DNA of 64,000 bases from Streptomyces sp. TN58 (GCF_001941845.1 NZ_CP018870.1:1767001-1831000), one strand, 5' to 3'. Positions 25,284-34,497 are shown, counted from the stretch's first letter. Made by a program: numbers and translations. Notes: generated by a model not told the origin, from the sequence alone.

Positions 25284-26726
25284 TCAGCGCGCGCGCCGCC
25301 ACGGCCCGGTGACGGCCAGCATGACCCCCGGGTCCTGCAGGTTCGCGTAGAGGGTCCGCCCGTCGGGTGAGAAGCAGACCCCGGTGAACTCCGAGTACTC
25401 GGGCTCCTGCGGCGTCCCGATGTTCAGCTCGTTGCGCGCCAGCGGGTAGGTGCGGCCCGATTCGGTCGCGCCGAAGAGGTGTTGCAGCCCCGAGCCGTCC
25501 TCGGCGATGACCAGGCCCCCGTAAGGCGACACGGTGATGTTGTCCGGCCCGTCGTAGCCTCCCTCCGCCGACGGGTCCGCGTTGACCCCGATGAGGACCG
25601 TCAGCCGCAGCGTGCGCCGCTTGGGGTCGTAGAACCAGACCTGGCCGTCGTGCGCCGCGCCCGGGCTCTCCTCGCGGGCGTAGGAGGACACGAAGTACGC
25701 GCCCCCGTCCGCCCACCACATGCCCTCCAGCTTGCGCCCGCGCGTCACCGCGCCGTCCGCGAACTGCCTCCGCACGGGCACGGTCCGCGCGTCACGGTCC
25801 GGGACGTCCACCCAGTCCACCCCGTATACGGTGCCGGTCCTGGTGGCGCGCGTCAGGTCGTCGACGAACCGGCCGGAGCTGTCGGTGCACTTGGCGGCCT
25901 GGAGCGCCCCCGCGTCGGCGGCGAGCGTGCGGAGCCTGCCGCGCCCGTGCCGGAAGCCGCGGGGCGGGGTCCAGCGGTAGAACAGCCCGTTGGGACCGGA
26001 GGCGTCCTCGGTCAGGTACGCGTGGCCCTGCCGCGGGTCGATGACGACGGCCTCGTGGTCGTAGCGGCCGAACGCCTTGACGGGGCGCGGGTCGCGGTTG
26101 GCACGGCGGTCGTGCGGGTCGACCTCGAAGACGTAGCCGTGGTCCCTGGTCATGCCGTTCATACCGGCGAGGTCGGAGTTCTCCTCGCAGGTCAGCCAGG
26201 TGCCCCAGGGGGTGGCGCCGCCCGCGCAGTTGGTCGACGTACCGGCGATGCCCACCCATTCGGCGACCTCGCCGCCGGGCCGGACCTCCACGACCGTGCA
26301 GCCGCCGGCCGCGGCCGGGTCGTAGACGAGGCCTTCGGTGAGGGGGACGGGGCGGGCCCAGTTCTCCCGCCTGCCCTTCAGCTCGTGGTTGTTGACGAGG
26401 AGGGTGGTGCCGCGGTGGCCCTCGAAGGCCGCGGTCCCGTCGTGGTGGGACGGGGTGGTCTCACCGGACTCCAGCCTGGTGACGCCGCTGTGCGTGATCA
26501 CGCGGTACCGGAAGCCGGCGGGGAGGGCGAGGATGCCGGCCGGGTCGGGGACGAGCGGGCCGTAGCCGGGCTCGCAGGGCGGCCGCCCGTGCCCGTCGCC
26601 GCCCGTGCCGTTCCCGGCCGCGAGCGCGCCGGGAGCGGTGGCGAGGGCGCCGACCGTCCCGGTGAGCGCCACTCCCGCGCCGGCGATGACGGTACGGGCG
26701 GTGAAGTCTCTGCGGCTGAGCGGCAT
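25284..26726 (-). CDS. PhoX-family phosphatase-like protein, Tat-exported (DUF839)
   Basis: 480 residues beginning with a Tat signal (LSRRDFTART, hydrophobic core, LAAG). The body carries PhoX/DUF839 blocks: GFRYRVITHSG, LLVNNHELKG, GGCTVVEV, GTWLTCEENSD, YDHEAVVIDP, AYLTEDA, GLFYRWTP, LEGMWWADGGAYFVSS and PDNITVSPYGGLVIAEDG. Family members are Ca/Fe-dependent phosphatases with a beta-propeller fold. The ATG at 26726 is preceded by GGGAGA. Substrate and phosphate control are not shown; no PHO box was recognised. Confidence 0.88.
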   Translation of the reverse strand: MPLSRRDFTARTVIAGAGVALTGTVGALATAPGALAAGNGTGGDGHGRPPCEPGYGPLVPDPAGILALPAGFRYRVITHSGVTRLESGETTPSHHDGTAAFEGHRGTTLLVNNHELKGRRENWARPVPLTEGLVYDPAAAGGCTVVEVRPGGEVAEWVGIAGTSTNCAGGATPWGTWLTCEENSDLAGMNGMTRDHGYVFEVDPHDRRANRDPRPVKAFGRYDHEAVVIDPRQGHAYLTEDASGPNGLFYRWTPPRGFRHGRGRLRTLAADAGALQAAKCTDSSGRFVDDLTRATRTGTVYGVDWVDVPDRDARTVPVRRQFADGAVTRGRKLEGMWWADGGAYFVSSYAREESPGAAHDGQVWFYDPKRRTLRLTVLIGVNADPSAEGGYDGPDNITVSPYGGLVIAEDGSGLQHLFGATESGRTYPLARNELNIGTPQEPEYSEFTGVCFSPDGRTLYANLQDPGVMLAVTGPWRRAR

Positions 26727-26914
26727 CAGGTCTCCCGGGGTGGGCGGCGGGTGTGCGGGTCGCGGGCGCACACGCTGCCGCCCGCACGTGAACGGCGGCT
26801 GAACTACCCACGAAGGGGAACCAGCCCCTCGCCGGCCAACGGCAATGGCCAACTCCGGCCCAGGAACGGCGCATTGTCAGCGCCCTCGCGGGCCTCCCGG
26901 TCCCGATGCCCGGC

Positions 26915-28447
26915 TCAGGGCCTGCGGGAGCGCGCCTTGAAGGCGGCCCTGCGGGCCTCCTTGGCCCTCCTGCGGTCGGGGTGCAGCCGTCCCATAGCCT
27001 CCAGCACCCGGACGGTCGAGGGGTGCTCGACGCGCCACACCTGGTCGAAGAAGCCCGTGTGGTGCGCGGTCAGGGTCTCCATCAGGAGGGGCAGCTCCTC
27101 GGTCTCGCCGTCCGCGGCGAGCTGCGCCGCGATCGTGTCGACGGTCAGCCAGAACACCATCTGCGGGGCGGGCGGCGGTACGTCGGCCACGCCGTGCTCC
27201 GCCAGCCAGACGCGGGCGAGCCCGCCGAGCTCCGCCTCGTCCAGCACCGAGCGGACCGCCGGCTCGGCCTGCGGCCCGGCCAGTGCGAGGGCCTGCTGGC
27301 AGCGCAGCCGCCGCAGCGGGCCGCCCTCGTCGTCCCCGCGGGCGGCGGCGAGCAGTTCGGTGACGGCGGCGGGCAGGTCGCGGCCCGCCATCCACTGCTC
27401 GATCTCGGCCTGCGCGGCGTGTTCGGGGTAGGAGGCGACGGCGTCGAGGAGGGCGTCGGCGCCCTTGCCTGCCAGTTCCCCGACCGCGGGGGCCTCGACG
27501 CCGCCCTCCAGCATCCGGGCGCGGATGCCGTAGAGGCCGAGCGGGGTCAGGCGGACCATGCCGTAGCGGGAGACGTCCCCGTCGTCCACGCCGTCCGACC
27601 CGTCCGAGCCGTCTGCGCCGTCTGCGCCGTCCGAGCCGTCCCTGCCGTCCGGCTGCGCCATCAGCTCCTCGTCGACGGGCCGGAACTCCACCAGCCCGAT
27701 CGGCTCCAGCTGCCGGAACTGGCCGTCGAGGCGCATCATGGCGTCCGAGACCTGCTCCAGCACGGCGTCGGTCGGTTCGGCCATACCCTCGGGCGCGACC
27801 ATCGACGCGGCCAGCACCGGAAGCGGAATTGATCGGTCCGTGCCGCCGGCCCCGGAGGCGGTCAGCAGGTAGAGGTTGGCGAGCACCGCGTCGAGCGCGT
27901 CCGCCTCACGGCCCGGGTTCCAGTCCAGCCGGTCGAAGTCGATTCCTCCGCCCGCCTCCAGCGCGTCGACCAGGTCCTCCAGGTCGGGCACCGCCGCGTC
28001 GGCGAGCACCGCCTCCAGGGCCGCCCGCCACAGGTCAAGCACGTCGCCGGGGGTGCCGCCGGTCACCAGCGCCAGGTCCTCGCCGGGCGCGGCGGTGCCG
28101 TACGGCTCCTCGCCCCGCGCCGCCCCCGATCCGCCCTCTGCGCTCCCGTCCGCGCCTTCCTCCGGTTCGGTCACGTCCACCAGCCCGGTGTCCACCGCCA
28201 CCCGCCAGGCCTGGCTCGCGTACCCGGCGGCGTTCTCGTCCGCCGCGTCGAGACCGAGGTGGGCGGCGGCGCCGGGCAGCTGGTCGGCGGCCAGTTCGCC
28301 GCCCACGCCGACGCGGGTTTCCGGACCGGCCCAGCGGGCCAGCCGTACGGCGCGCGCGAACAGCGGGGCGCCGAGGGCGTCGCGCGCCAGCTCCGCATCG
28401 GAGTGCAGCCGTACCGGCGGCAGTGTGGGGTGCGACTCAGCGGACAT
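26915..28447 (-). CDS. Conserved hypothetical protein, 510 residues
   Basis: Acidic soluble protein without signal peptide or membrane segments. It is Ala/Leu/Glu-rich and helical, with a variable Asp/Gly/Ser-rich stretch (about residues 268-290) encoded by a 9-bp imperfect tandem repeat. The C-terminal third looks like HEAT-type helical hairpins (LRRLRCQQALALAG, VWLAEHGV) and ends in a basic tail (KEARRAAFKARSRRP). I do not recognise a functional family. It stands alone between the PhoX-like gene and the divergent nuclease gene. Confidence 0.7.
   Translation of the reverse strand: MSAESHPTLPPVRLHSDAELARDALGAPLFARAVRLARWAGPETRVGVGGELAADQLPGAAAHLGLDAADENAAGYASQAWRVAVDTGLVDVTEPEEGADGSAEGGSGAARGEEPYGTAAPGEDLALVTGGTPGDVLDLWRAALEAVLADAAVPDLEDLVDALEAGGGIDFDRLDWNPGREADALDAVLANLYLLTASGAGGTDRSIPLPVLAASMVAPEGMAEPTDAVLEQVSDAMMRLDGQFRQLEPIGLVEFRPVDEELMAQPDGRDGSDGADGADGSDGSDGVDDGDVSRYGMVRLTPLGLYGIRARMLEGGVEAPAVGELAGKGADALLDAVASYPEHAAQAEIEQWMAGRDLPAAVTELLAAARGDDEGGPLRRLRCQQALALAGPQAEPAVRSVLDEAELGGLARVWLAEHGVADVPPPAPQMVFWLTVDTIAAQLAADGETEELPLLMETLTAHHTGFFDQVWRVEHPSTVRVLEAMGRLHPDRRRAKEARRAAFKARSRRP
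27588..27650. repeat. Imperfect 9-bp tandem repeat inside the 510-residue gene
   Basis: About seven copies of a GCCGTCYGN-type unit encode alternating Asp-Gly-Ser/Ala residues on the minus strand. The frame is kept because the unit is a multiple of three, so repeat number can vary without truncation. Confidence 0.7.
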
Positions 28448-28824
28448 GGGGCGGCTCTCCTCGCGGACGCGGTGGGGACGGGCGGGCCGAGACGGCCCGG
28501 CCGGGCGGCCGGACCGTCATACGCGTCCGAAAACCGGCGACATGGCCGACATGGCGGGGCAGGGCGGGCATGGCGGATGTGGCGCAGATGACAGCCGTGG
28601 CCGTCGTACGGCGACCCAGCGTAGACGCATATCGGGCGCCTCTGACGGGCCATCGCCTTCGGCTCATCCCACAGTCCGCAGCCGTCTCCTCTGTAGGGCT
28701 TGACAACTTTGCTGACAAGGCAGGAAATTGACGCGCGTAGACGTTTGGGGGCTGACCAACCCCCCGCAGATCTCGCTGTTCGCAGCCTCTCCCCGCCCCT
28801 CTCCCACACCGGAGTTTCCTGACC
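28448..28824. other. 377-bp divergent intergenic region
   Basis: No gene is visible. The left part has imperfect GACATGGC/GGCATGGC repeats (about 28538-28580). A less GC-rich patch at 28690-28735 holds TTGACA (28700-28705) and a possible second CTGACA (28712-28717), plausible -35 elements for the rightward nuclease gene; no good -10 hexamer was seen. Confidence 0.45.
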
Positions 28825-30666
28825 ATGCGCTCCTCGCATCCCCGCTCCGCCGCCGTCGCGGCCCTCGTCGCCACCGCGCTGGCCACCGGCCTCCTCGCGG
28901 GCTCCGCCGACGCGGCCGAGGGCGCGGCGTCCGCCGACCCGGTACGCATCCACGACATCCAGGGCACCACCCGGATATCCCCGCTCAACGGCAAGCAGGT
29001 CTCCGACGTCGAGGGCATCGTGACGGGCGTGCGGACCTACGGTTCGCGCGGCTTCTGGATCCAGGACCCCGACGCCGACGACGACGCCGCGACGAGCGAG
29101 GGCGTCTTCGTCTTCACCAACTCCGTCCCGACGGTCGCCGTCGGCGACGCGGTCAAGGTCTCCGGCACGGTCGGCGAGTACATCCCGGGCGGCGTGAAAT
29201 CGGGCAACCAGTCGGTGACCCAGATCTCCAAGCCGACGGTCACCGTGGTCTCCTCCGGCAACGCGCTGCCCGAGGCCGCCGCGATCAACGAGTACACGGT
29301 GCCCGCCGAGTACACCCCGGCCGGCGACCCGGCCGCCGACGGCAGCATCAACGGCCTGACGCTGGACCCGTCCCGCTACGCCCTGGACTTCTACGAGTCC
29401 CTGGAAGGCATGAACGTCCGCATCGGCACCTCGCGCGTGGTCGGCGCCACCGACCCGTACTCGGAGCTGTGGGTCACGGTCAAGGGCTGGGAGAACACCG
29501 CGAAGCGCGGCGGCACGGTCTACGGCTCCTACGAGTCGCAGAACACCGGCCGCCTGCAGATCCAGCAGCTCACGCCCATCGCGCAGCAGCCCTTCCCGGT
29601 GGCCAACGTCGGTGACAAGCTGACCGGCACCACCGAAGGTCCGCTGGACTTCAACCAGTTCGGCGGCTACACGCTGGTGGCCCGCACCCTCGGCACCGTC
29701 AAGGCGGGCACCATCGCCCCCGAGAAGACCAAGCCGCAGGCCGAGCAGGAGCTCGCGGTGGCCACGTACAACGTCGAGAACCTCGACCCGACCGACCCGC
29801 AGGAGAAGTTCGACGCGCTGGCCAAGGCCGTCGTCGAGAACCTGGCCTCCCCCGACATCCTCGCCCTGGAGGAGATCCAGGACGACAACGGCGCCAAGAA
29901 CGACGGCACCGTCTCGGCGGAGCAGACGCTGACCAAGTTCGCCGCGGCCATCGCGGCGGCGGGCGGCCCGGCCTACCAGTGGCGGACCGTCAACCCGGAG
30001 GACAAGAAGGACGGCGGCGAGCCCGGCGGCAACATCCGCCAGGTGTTCCTCTTCAACCCGGCGCGGGTGTCCTTCACCGAGCGCGCCCCGGGCGACGCGG
30101 TGACGGCGACCGGCGTGGTCAAGGAGAAGGGCAAGACCCACCTGACCCACTCCCCCGGCCGCGTGGACCCCGCGAACCCGGCGTGGGCCGACAGCCGCAA
30201 GCCGCTCGCCGGCGAGTTCGTCTTCCGCGGCAAGACGGTCTTCGTGATCGCCAACCACTTCGGCTCCAAGGGCGGCGACGAGGGCCTGACCTCGCACCAC
30301 CAGCCGCCGCTGCGCTCCTCGGAGGCCAAGCGGCTGCTCCAGGCGCAGGCCGTGAACGGCTTCGTCAAGCAGATCCTGGCGCAGGACAAGAACGCCAACG
30401 TGCTCGTCCTCGGCGACATCAACGACTTCGAGTTCTCGGCGACCACGGACGCGCTGGCGGACGGCGGGGCGCTGTACCCGGCGATCAAGTCGCTGCCGAA
30501 GGCCGAGCGCTACTCGTACGTCTACCAGGGCAACGCCCAGGTGCTGGACCAGATCCTGACCAGCCCGGCGATCAAGAAGTTCACGTACGACAGCGTGCAC
30601 ATCAACGCGGAGTTCGCCGCGCAGAACAGCGACCACGACCCGCAGGTGCTGCGCTTCCGCCCGTAA
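28825..30666 (+). CDS. Secreted endonuclease/exonuclease/phosphatase-family nuclease
   Basis: 613 residues with a Sec signal peptide (about 1-30, AlaXAla before residue 30), an N-terminal OB-like domain (about 38-290: IHDIQGTTRISPLNGKQVSDVEGIVTGV, GFWIQDP) and a C-terminal DNase I/EEP domain from about residue 308. The latter shows VATYNVENLDP, ILALEEIQD, VIANHFGSKGGD, VLVLGDINDF and the terminal SDHDPQV, which are the catalytic Asn, Glu, His/Asp residues. It probably degrades extracellular nucleic acid. An inverted repeat terminator follows. Confidence 0.92.
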   Translation: MRSSHPRSAAVAALVATALATGLLAGSADAAEGAASADPVRIHDIQGTTRISPLNGKQVSDVEGIVTGVRTYGSRGFWIQDPDADDDAATSEGVFVFTNSVPTVAVGDAVKVSGTVGEYIPGGVKSGNQSVTQISKPTVTVVSSGNALPEAAAINEYTVPAEYTPAGDPAADGSINGLTLDPSRYALDFYESLEGMNVRIGTSRVVGATDPYSELWVTVKGWENTAKRGGTVYGSYESQNTGRLQIQQLTPIAQQPFPVANVGDKLTGTTEGPLDFNQFGGYTLVARTLGTVKAGTIAPEKTKPQAEQELAVATYNVENLDPTDPQEKFDALAKAVVENLASPDILALEEIQDDNGAKNDGTVSAEQTLTKFAAAIAAAGGPAYQWRTVNPEDKKDGGEPGGNIRQVFLFNPARVSFTERAPGDAVTATGVVKEKGKTHLTHSPGRVDPANPAWADSRKPLAGEFVFRGKTVFVIANHFGSKGGDEGLTSHHQPPLRSSEAKRLLQAQAVNGFVKQILAQDKNANVLVLGDINDFEFSATTDALADGGALYPAIKSLPKAERYSYVYQGNAQVLDQILTSPAIKKFTYDSVHINAEFAAQNSDHDPQVLRFRP

Positions 30667-30681
30667 CCGGGGCACGGAGCA

Positions 30682-30722
30682 GCAGGGGGCCCGGCCGCCG
30701 TCCCGGTGGCCGGGCCCCCTGC
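30682..30722 (+). terminator. Terminator after the secreted nuclease gene
   Basis: Perfect 15-bp stem (30682-30696 with 30708-30722, GCAGGGGGCCCGGCC) and an 11-nt loop, 15 bp after the stop codon. No T-run. Confidence 0.85.
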
Positions 30723-30909
30723 CACAAGGGCTTCGAGCCGCCGCCGGAGCGGCCGCAGGAGACCGGTCCCGGGCGAGATCGGGGGCTTTGGGCCCTGGCG
30801 TGACGCTCGCCACATCTCCGCCGAATCAGCCGGTTGTGGTGTTGAGTGTCTGCACGCCCGATCTTGTCCCGGCCCGGCTCCCGCCGCTCGCACTCCCTGG
30901 AGGATCCTG

Positions 30910-31164
30910 GTGTTCCCCTCGATCTCCGCCGCCCAGGAAATCGGCCTGGCCGCCCTGTTCGCGGCAGCGCTCCTCGGGGTGGCCGGCCTGGGCCGCAGGC
31001 TGTGGGCCGGCCGCCTGCGCCGACCGGAGCCCGTCGCCGCCGCGGCTCTCCCGATGATCCCGGCCCAGCGCGGCTCCGCCGGGCACCCGATGGAGTCGGT
31101 GCAGCTGACCGAGGCGGAGGAGCAGGCCTTCGCCGGCCTGATCCGCACGATCCCCCGCCCCTGA
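30910..31164 (+). CDS. Small single-pass membrane protein
   Basis: 84 residues. One hydrophobic segment near the N-terminus (IGLAALFAAALLGVAGLG), then a basic stretch, a Pro/Ala-rich region and an acidic C-terminus (TEAEEQAFAGLIRTI). The GTG at 30910 has GGAGG 6 bp upstream, a strong start signal. Function unknown. It converges on dapD with a shared hairpin between. Confidence 0.68.
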   Translation: MFPSISAAQEIGLAALFAAALLGVAGLGRRLWAGRLRRPEPVAAAALPMIPAQRGSAGHPMESVQLTEAEEQAFAGLIRTIPRP

Positions 31165-31196
31165 GCGCGCCGGCCCCGCCCGCGCCCGAACGACCA

Positions 31197-31229
31197 AGCG
31201 CCCTTCCGGGCCGGGTCCGGAAGGGCGCT
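31197..31229. terminator. Bidirectional terminator between the small membrane protein and dapD
   Basis: Perfect 13-bp stem AGCGCCCTTCCGG / CCGGAAGGGCGCT with a 7-nt loop, located between two convergent stop codons. Confidence 0.8.
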
Positions 31230-31244
31230 CGGTGACGGTCGCGG

Positions 31245-31283
31245 CCGTCGGTTGTGGCCGTCGGTTGTGGCCGTCAGTTGTGG
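31245..31283. repeat. 13-bp tandem repeat at the 3' end of dapD
   Basis: Three units of CCGTCGGTTGTGG (third unit CCGTCAGTTGTGG) run from the non-coding side across the dapD stop codon (31274-31276). The variant base in the third unit creates the stop complement TCA. Confidence 0.85.
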
Positions 31284-32254
31284 CTGTGCAGGACCTCGTT
31301 CAGGCCGCCCCAGTTCGCCTTGTAGGGGCGGGCCTCGACGGTTCCCGTGACCGAGTTGCGGCGGAAGAGGATGTTGTCGGCGCCGGAGAGCTCCAGGGCC
31401 TTGACGACCTGGCCGTCCGGCAGGGTGACGCGGGTGCCCGCGGTGACGTACAGGCCCGCCTCGACGACGCACTCGTCGCCGAGGGCGATGCCCACGCCCG
31501 CCTCGGCGCCGACCAGGGTGCGCTCGCCGATCGAGATGATCTGCTTGCCGCCGCCGGAGAGGGTGCCCATCGTGGAGGCGCCGCCGCCGATGTCGGAGCC
31601 GTCGCCGACGACGACGCCCGCGGAGATGCGGCCCTCGACCATGGAGGTGCCGAGGGTGCCGGCGTTGAAGTTGACGAAGCCCTCGTGCATGACGGTGGTG
31701 CCCTCGGCGAGGTGCGCGCCGAGGCGGACGCGGTCCGCGTCGGCGATGCGCACGCCCTTGGGGGCGACGTAGTCCGTCATCCGCGGGAACTTGTCGATCG
31801 AGGTGACCTGCAGGTGCAGGCCCTCGGCGCGGGCGTTGAGGCGGACGGTCTCGACCTGGTCGACGGCGACCGGGCCCAGCGAGGTCCAGGCGACGTTGGC
31901 CAGCAGGCCGAAGACACCGTCGAGGTTCTGGCCGTGCGGCTTGACCAGGCGGTGGCTGAGCAGGTGCAGGCGCAGGTACGCGTCGTGGGCGTCCAGCGGC
32001 TTGTCCTCCAGGGAGGCGATGACCGTGCGGACGGCCACGACCTCGACGCCGCGGACCGCGTCCGACCGGATCGCCTTGCCGGCGGCGGCGCCGAGGAGCT
32101 CCACGGCCTGCTCGGCGGTGAGGCGCTCGGTGCCGGCCGGGCCGGGCTCGGCGACCAGCTCGGGGGCGGGGAACCAGGTGTCGAGGACGGTGCCGTCGGC
32201 GGTGAGGGTGGCAAGTCCGGCGGCGACGGCGCCGGTGGTACGCGTAGCAGTCAT
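31274..32254 (-). CDS. dapD: Tetrahydrodipicolinate N-succinyltransferase DapD
   Basis: 326 residues; actinobacterial-length DapD that succinylates tetrahydrodipicolinate from succinyl-CoA on the way to meso-diaminopimelate and lysine. The left-handed beta-helix hexapeptide region is clear from about residue 165 to 275 ([51 protein letters not shown]). GRISAGV is the acceptor-site loop of this family. The start [10 protein letters not shown] is well placed. The C-terminus ends inside a short tandem repeat (LHSHN). Confidence 0.94.
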   Translation of the reverse strand: MTATRTTGAVAAGLATLTADGTVLDTWFPAPELVAEPGPAGTERLTAEQAVELLGAAAGKAIRSDAVRGVEVVAVRTVIASLEDKPLDAHDAYLRLHLLSHRLVKPHGQNLDGVFGLLANVAWTSLGPVAVDQVETVRLNARAEGLHLQVTSIDKFPRMTDYVAPKGVRIADADRVRLGAHLAEGTTVMHEGFVNFNAGTLGTSMVEGRISAGVVVGDGSDIGGGASTMGTLSGGGKQIISIGERTLVGAEAGVGIALGDECVVEAGLYVTAGTRVTLPDGQVVKALELSGADNILFRRNSVTGTVEARPYKANWGGLNEVLHSHN

Positions 32255-32263
32255 GCCCGAAAC

Positions 32264-33508
32264 CTAACCGGCGACGGCCCGAGGTCGCGAACCGGTCTCA
32301 TGTGCCGGTCCGATCGCGTGTCGGGACGCGCGTCGCCGCTGCCGTGCCCACGCCCAGAGCACCGCCCCGCCCGCCGCCGTCGCGAGCCCGGCACACAGCG
32401 GCCACAGCAGGCCGGGGGCGGCCGAGTACAGCGCGCCGCCCAGCGGTGGCCCGAGGACGACCCCGCTGACGGAGATCCCCGCGTACAGGCTCTGGAACCG
32501 CCCGACGGCGTGCTCGGGCGCCTCGTCGGCGACGTAGGCGGTGGCTGTGGTCTTGTAGAGGATCTCCCCGAGGCTCAGCAGGACCATCATCACCACGGCG
32601 CTCGCCACCCCCGCCCCGAAGAGCAGCGCCCCGTACCCGGCCCCCACCAGCACCAGCCCGGCGGCGATCACCGGCAGCGCCGGCCGGTCGCGCAGCGCCA
32701 CGGCGGCGGGCAGCTCAAGCAGCAGGATCACCGCGCCGTTGAGGGCGATGACGAGGCCGAAGGCGCGCGGGTCCAGGCCGTGGTCGGTGAGGAAGACGGG
32801 GAAGGTGGAGTACTGCTGGCGGTAGACGACGTCGGTCACCAGGATCGCGCCGAGCAGGACGAGCAGGGCCGGCCTGGCCCGTAGTTCGGCGAGGAGTCCG
32901 CGGCCCTGACCCCCGTCCGGGGCCGCGGATGCTTTGCGGGGTGCGCCGCGCGCCGGGACGACGCGGGCGGTCCAGATAGCGAAGGCGAGGGTACCGACGC
33001 CGTCGGCGACGAAGAGCCAGTCGTAGGAGAGCCCGGTCGCGACGAGGGCGCCGAGCGGCGGCCCGAGGGTGAATCCGCCGTTGGACGCGCAGCGGACGAG
33101 GGCGAAGGCCTGGCGGCGGCCGCCCTCCGGGACGGTGACCGCGACGAGGGCGGAGTTGGCGGCCCGGATCACGCCGGAGGCGTACTGGGCCACCGGGAGG
33201 GCCGCGAAGAGCAGCGGGGCGGGGAGCAGCGGCAGGGCCGCGAGGGTCGCCCCGGCGAGCGTGGCGGCGGCGAGGAGCACCCGGCGGTGGCCGAAGCGGT
33301 CCCCGTACCAGCCGCCGCTGAAGTTGCCCGCGACCAGGCCGATGCCGCCGATGCCGGTGACGAGGCCGGCCTGTGCGGCGCCGAGTCCGCGTGGGCCGGT
33401 CAGGTAGAGGAAGACGAAGACGAAGGTGAAGCTGACGACGGCGTTGACGAAGACCCCCGCAGCCAGCAGCCACACGACCCTCGGTATGTCCTTGAACCCC
33501 TGCAGCAC
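32264..33508 (-). CDS. MFS transporter (putative efflux pump)
   Basis: 414 residues with about 12 hydrophobic segments and the MFS motif-A loop (GGWYGDRFGHRRVLL) between TM2 and TM3; YADEAPEHAVGRFQSLY-like sequence marks the cytosolic side of the second half. The GTG at 33508 (VLQGFKDIPRVVWLL) is selected because upstream codons belong to the intergenic region. It is transcribed divergently from the HxlR-peroxiredoxin gene, 89 bp apart, with an inverted repeat between, suggesting that this regulator controls it. The substrate is unknown. Confidence 0.9.
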   Translation of the reverse strand: MLQGFKDIPRVVWLLAAGVFVNAVVSFTFVFVFLYLTGPRGLGAAQAGLVTGIGGIGLVAGNFSGGWYGDRFGHRRVLLAAATLAGATLAALPLLPAPLLFAALPVAQYASGVIRAANSALVAVTVPEGGRRQAFALVRCASNGGFTLGPPLGALVATGLSYDWLFVADGVGTLAFAIWTARVVPARGAPRKASAAPDGGQGRGLLAELRARPALLVLLGAILVTDVVYRQQYSTFPVFLTDHGLDPRAFGLVIALNGAVILLLELPAAVALRDRPALPVIAAGLVLVGAGYGALLFGAGVASAVVMMVLLSLGEILYKTTATAYVADEAPEHAVGRFQSLYAGISVSGVVLGPPLGGALYSAAPGLLWPLCAGLATAAGGAVLWAWARQRRRASRHAIGPAHETGSRPRAVAG

Positions 33509-33534
33509 ACCCGTGCCCCCGCCCTGATGAGTAA

Positions 33535-33549
33535 GTTCCTTTTGGGAAC
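33535..33549. promoter_or_regulatory. Candidate HxlR operator GTTCC-N5-GGAAC
   Basis: Perfect 5-bp arms (GTTCC TTTTG GGAAC) between the divergent MFS and HxlR-peroxiredoxin genes, 26 bp before the MFS start and 48 bp before the regulator start. A short relatively A/T-rich stretch follows (GACTATGTCACC). Confidence 0.55.
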
Positions 33550-33597
33550 GGACTATGTCACCATGACAGCCTTGGGTCAACGGACGAAGGAGTTCCC

Positions 33598-34482
33598 ATG
33601 GCCCAGCGCACACACCTCGGCGACGCGGACTGCGCCATCGCCCAGGCCCTCGACGTGGTGGGCGACTGGTGGACGCTGCTGATCGTGCGCGACACCGCGC
33701 GCGGCCTGCACCGCTTCGACGAGCTCCAGCGCGAGCTGGGGGTGTCCCGCAAGGTGCTCGCAGAACGGCTGAAGCTGCTCGTGGAGGCCGGGGTGCTGTC
33801 GCGCGAGCCGTACCAGGAGCGCCCGGTGCGGCACGAGTACCGGCTGACCCCGCGCGGGCGGGGGCTGCTGCCGGTCCTGGTGGCCCTCCAGGACTGGGGA
33901 GACACCTGGGTCCTGGGAGAGGGAGAGATGACGGCGACGACCGACGGAGCATCGCGCGAGGCGGAACGGGTGCACTCGCTGCTCGGCACGCGGGTGCCGC
34001 CACTGCTGCTGCCGGACCGTTTCGGCGGGATGGGCGACCCGGTGGCGGACACCCCGTTCACGGTCCTGTACTTCTTCCCGGGCGCCTACGCGCGGGCCGA
34101 GGCCTACCCTCCCGGCTGGGCCGGGATCCCGGGCGCCAAGGGCTGTACGTTCGAGTCGTGCACGTACCGCGACCAGCTCGCCGAGTTCACCGCGGCCGGC
34201 GCCACCGTGCACGGCGTCTCCACCCAGCGCCCGGACGAGCAGCGGGAGTTCGCGGAGGCGGAGCGGCTGCGTTTCCCGCTCCTGTCGGACGCCGACCTGG
34301 CGCTGACCGCCGCGCTGCGCCTGCCGACGTTCCGCGCGGCGGGCGTGAGCCGGATCAAGCGGCTGACCCTGGTCGTCGACCGCGACCGCACCGTGCGCGA
34401 GGTGGTCTACCCCATCCGCGACATCGAGGCGAGCGTGCAGACGGCCCTGGCGGCCGTCCGCACCCCCACCCCCGCCGGCTGA
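33598..34482 (+). CDS. HxlR-type regulator fused to a peroxiredoxin domain
   Basis: 294 residues in two parts. Residues 1-105 are an HxlR winged helix (DADCAIAQALDVVGDWWTLLIVRD, HRFDELQRELGVSRKVLAERLKLLVEAGVLSREPY split across 9-75) with Cys at position 12, near the redox Cys of HypR-like HxlR proteins. Residues about 120-294 are a BCP/PrxQ-like redoxin: TVLYFFPGAY, IPGAKGC183TFESC188TYRDQLAEF with a C-x4-C peroxidatic/resolving pair, VHGVSTQRPDEQREFAE, FPLLSDADLALTAALRLP. It may couple peroxide or thiol stress to repression of the divergent MFS gene. AAGGAG precedes the ATG. Confidence 0.88.
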   Translation: MAQRTHLGDADCAIAQALDVVGDWWTLLIVRDTARGLHRFDELQRELGVSRKVLAERLKLLVEAGVLSREPYQERPVRHEYRLTPRGRGLLPVLVALQDWGDTWVLGEGEMTATTDGASREAERVHSLLGTRVPPLLLPDRFGGMGDPVADTPFTVLYFFPGAYARAEAYPPGWAGIPGAKGCTFESCTYRDQLAEFTAAGATVHGVSTQRPDEQREFAEAERLRFPLLSDADLALTAALRLPTFRAAGVSRIKRLTLVVDRDRTVREVVYPIRDIEASVQTALAAVRTPTPAG

Positions 34483-34497
34483 GCCGGGACGCGGCGC

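Noticed and set aside
28690..28740. PHO box upstream of the secreted nuclease
   Set aside because: The patch has TTGACA/CTGACA elements but not the GTTCA-rich 11-bp direct repeats of Streptomyces PhoP sites.
31245..31283. Possible CRISPR-like array
   Set aside because: Units are 13 bp in direct tandem with no spacers; too short for CRISPR.
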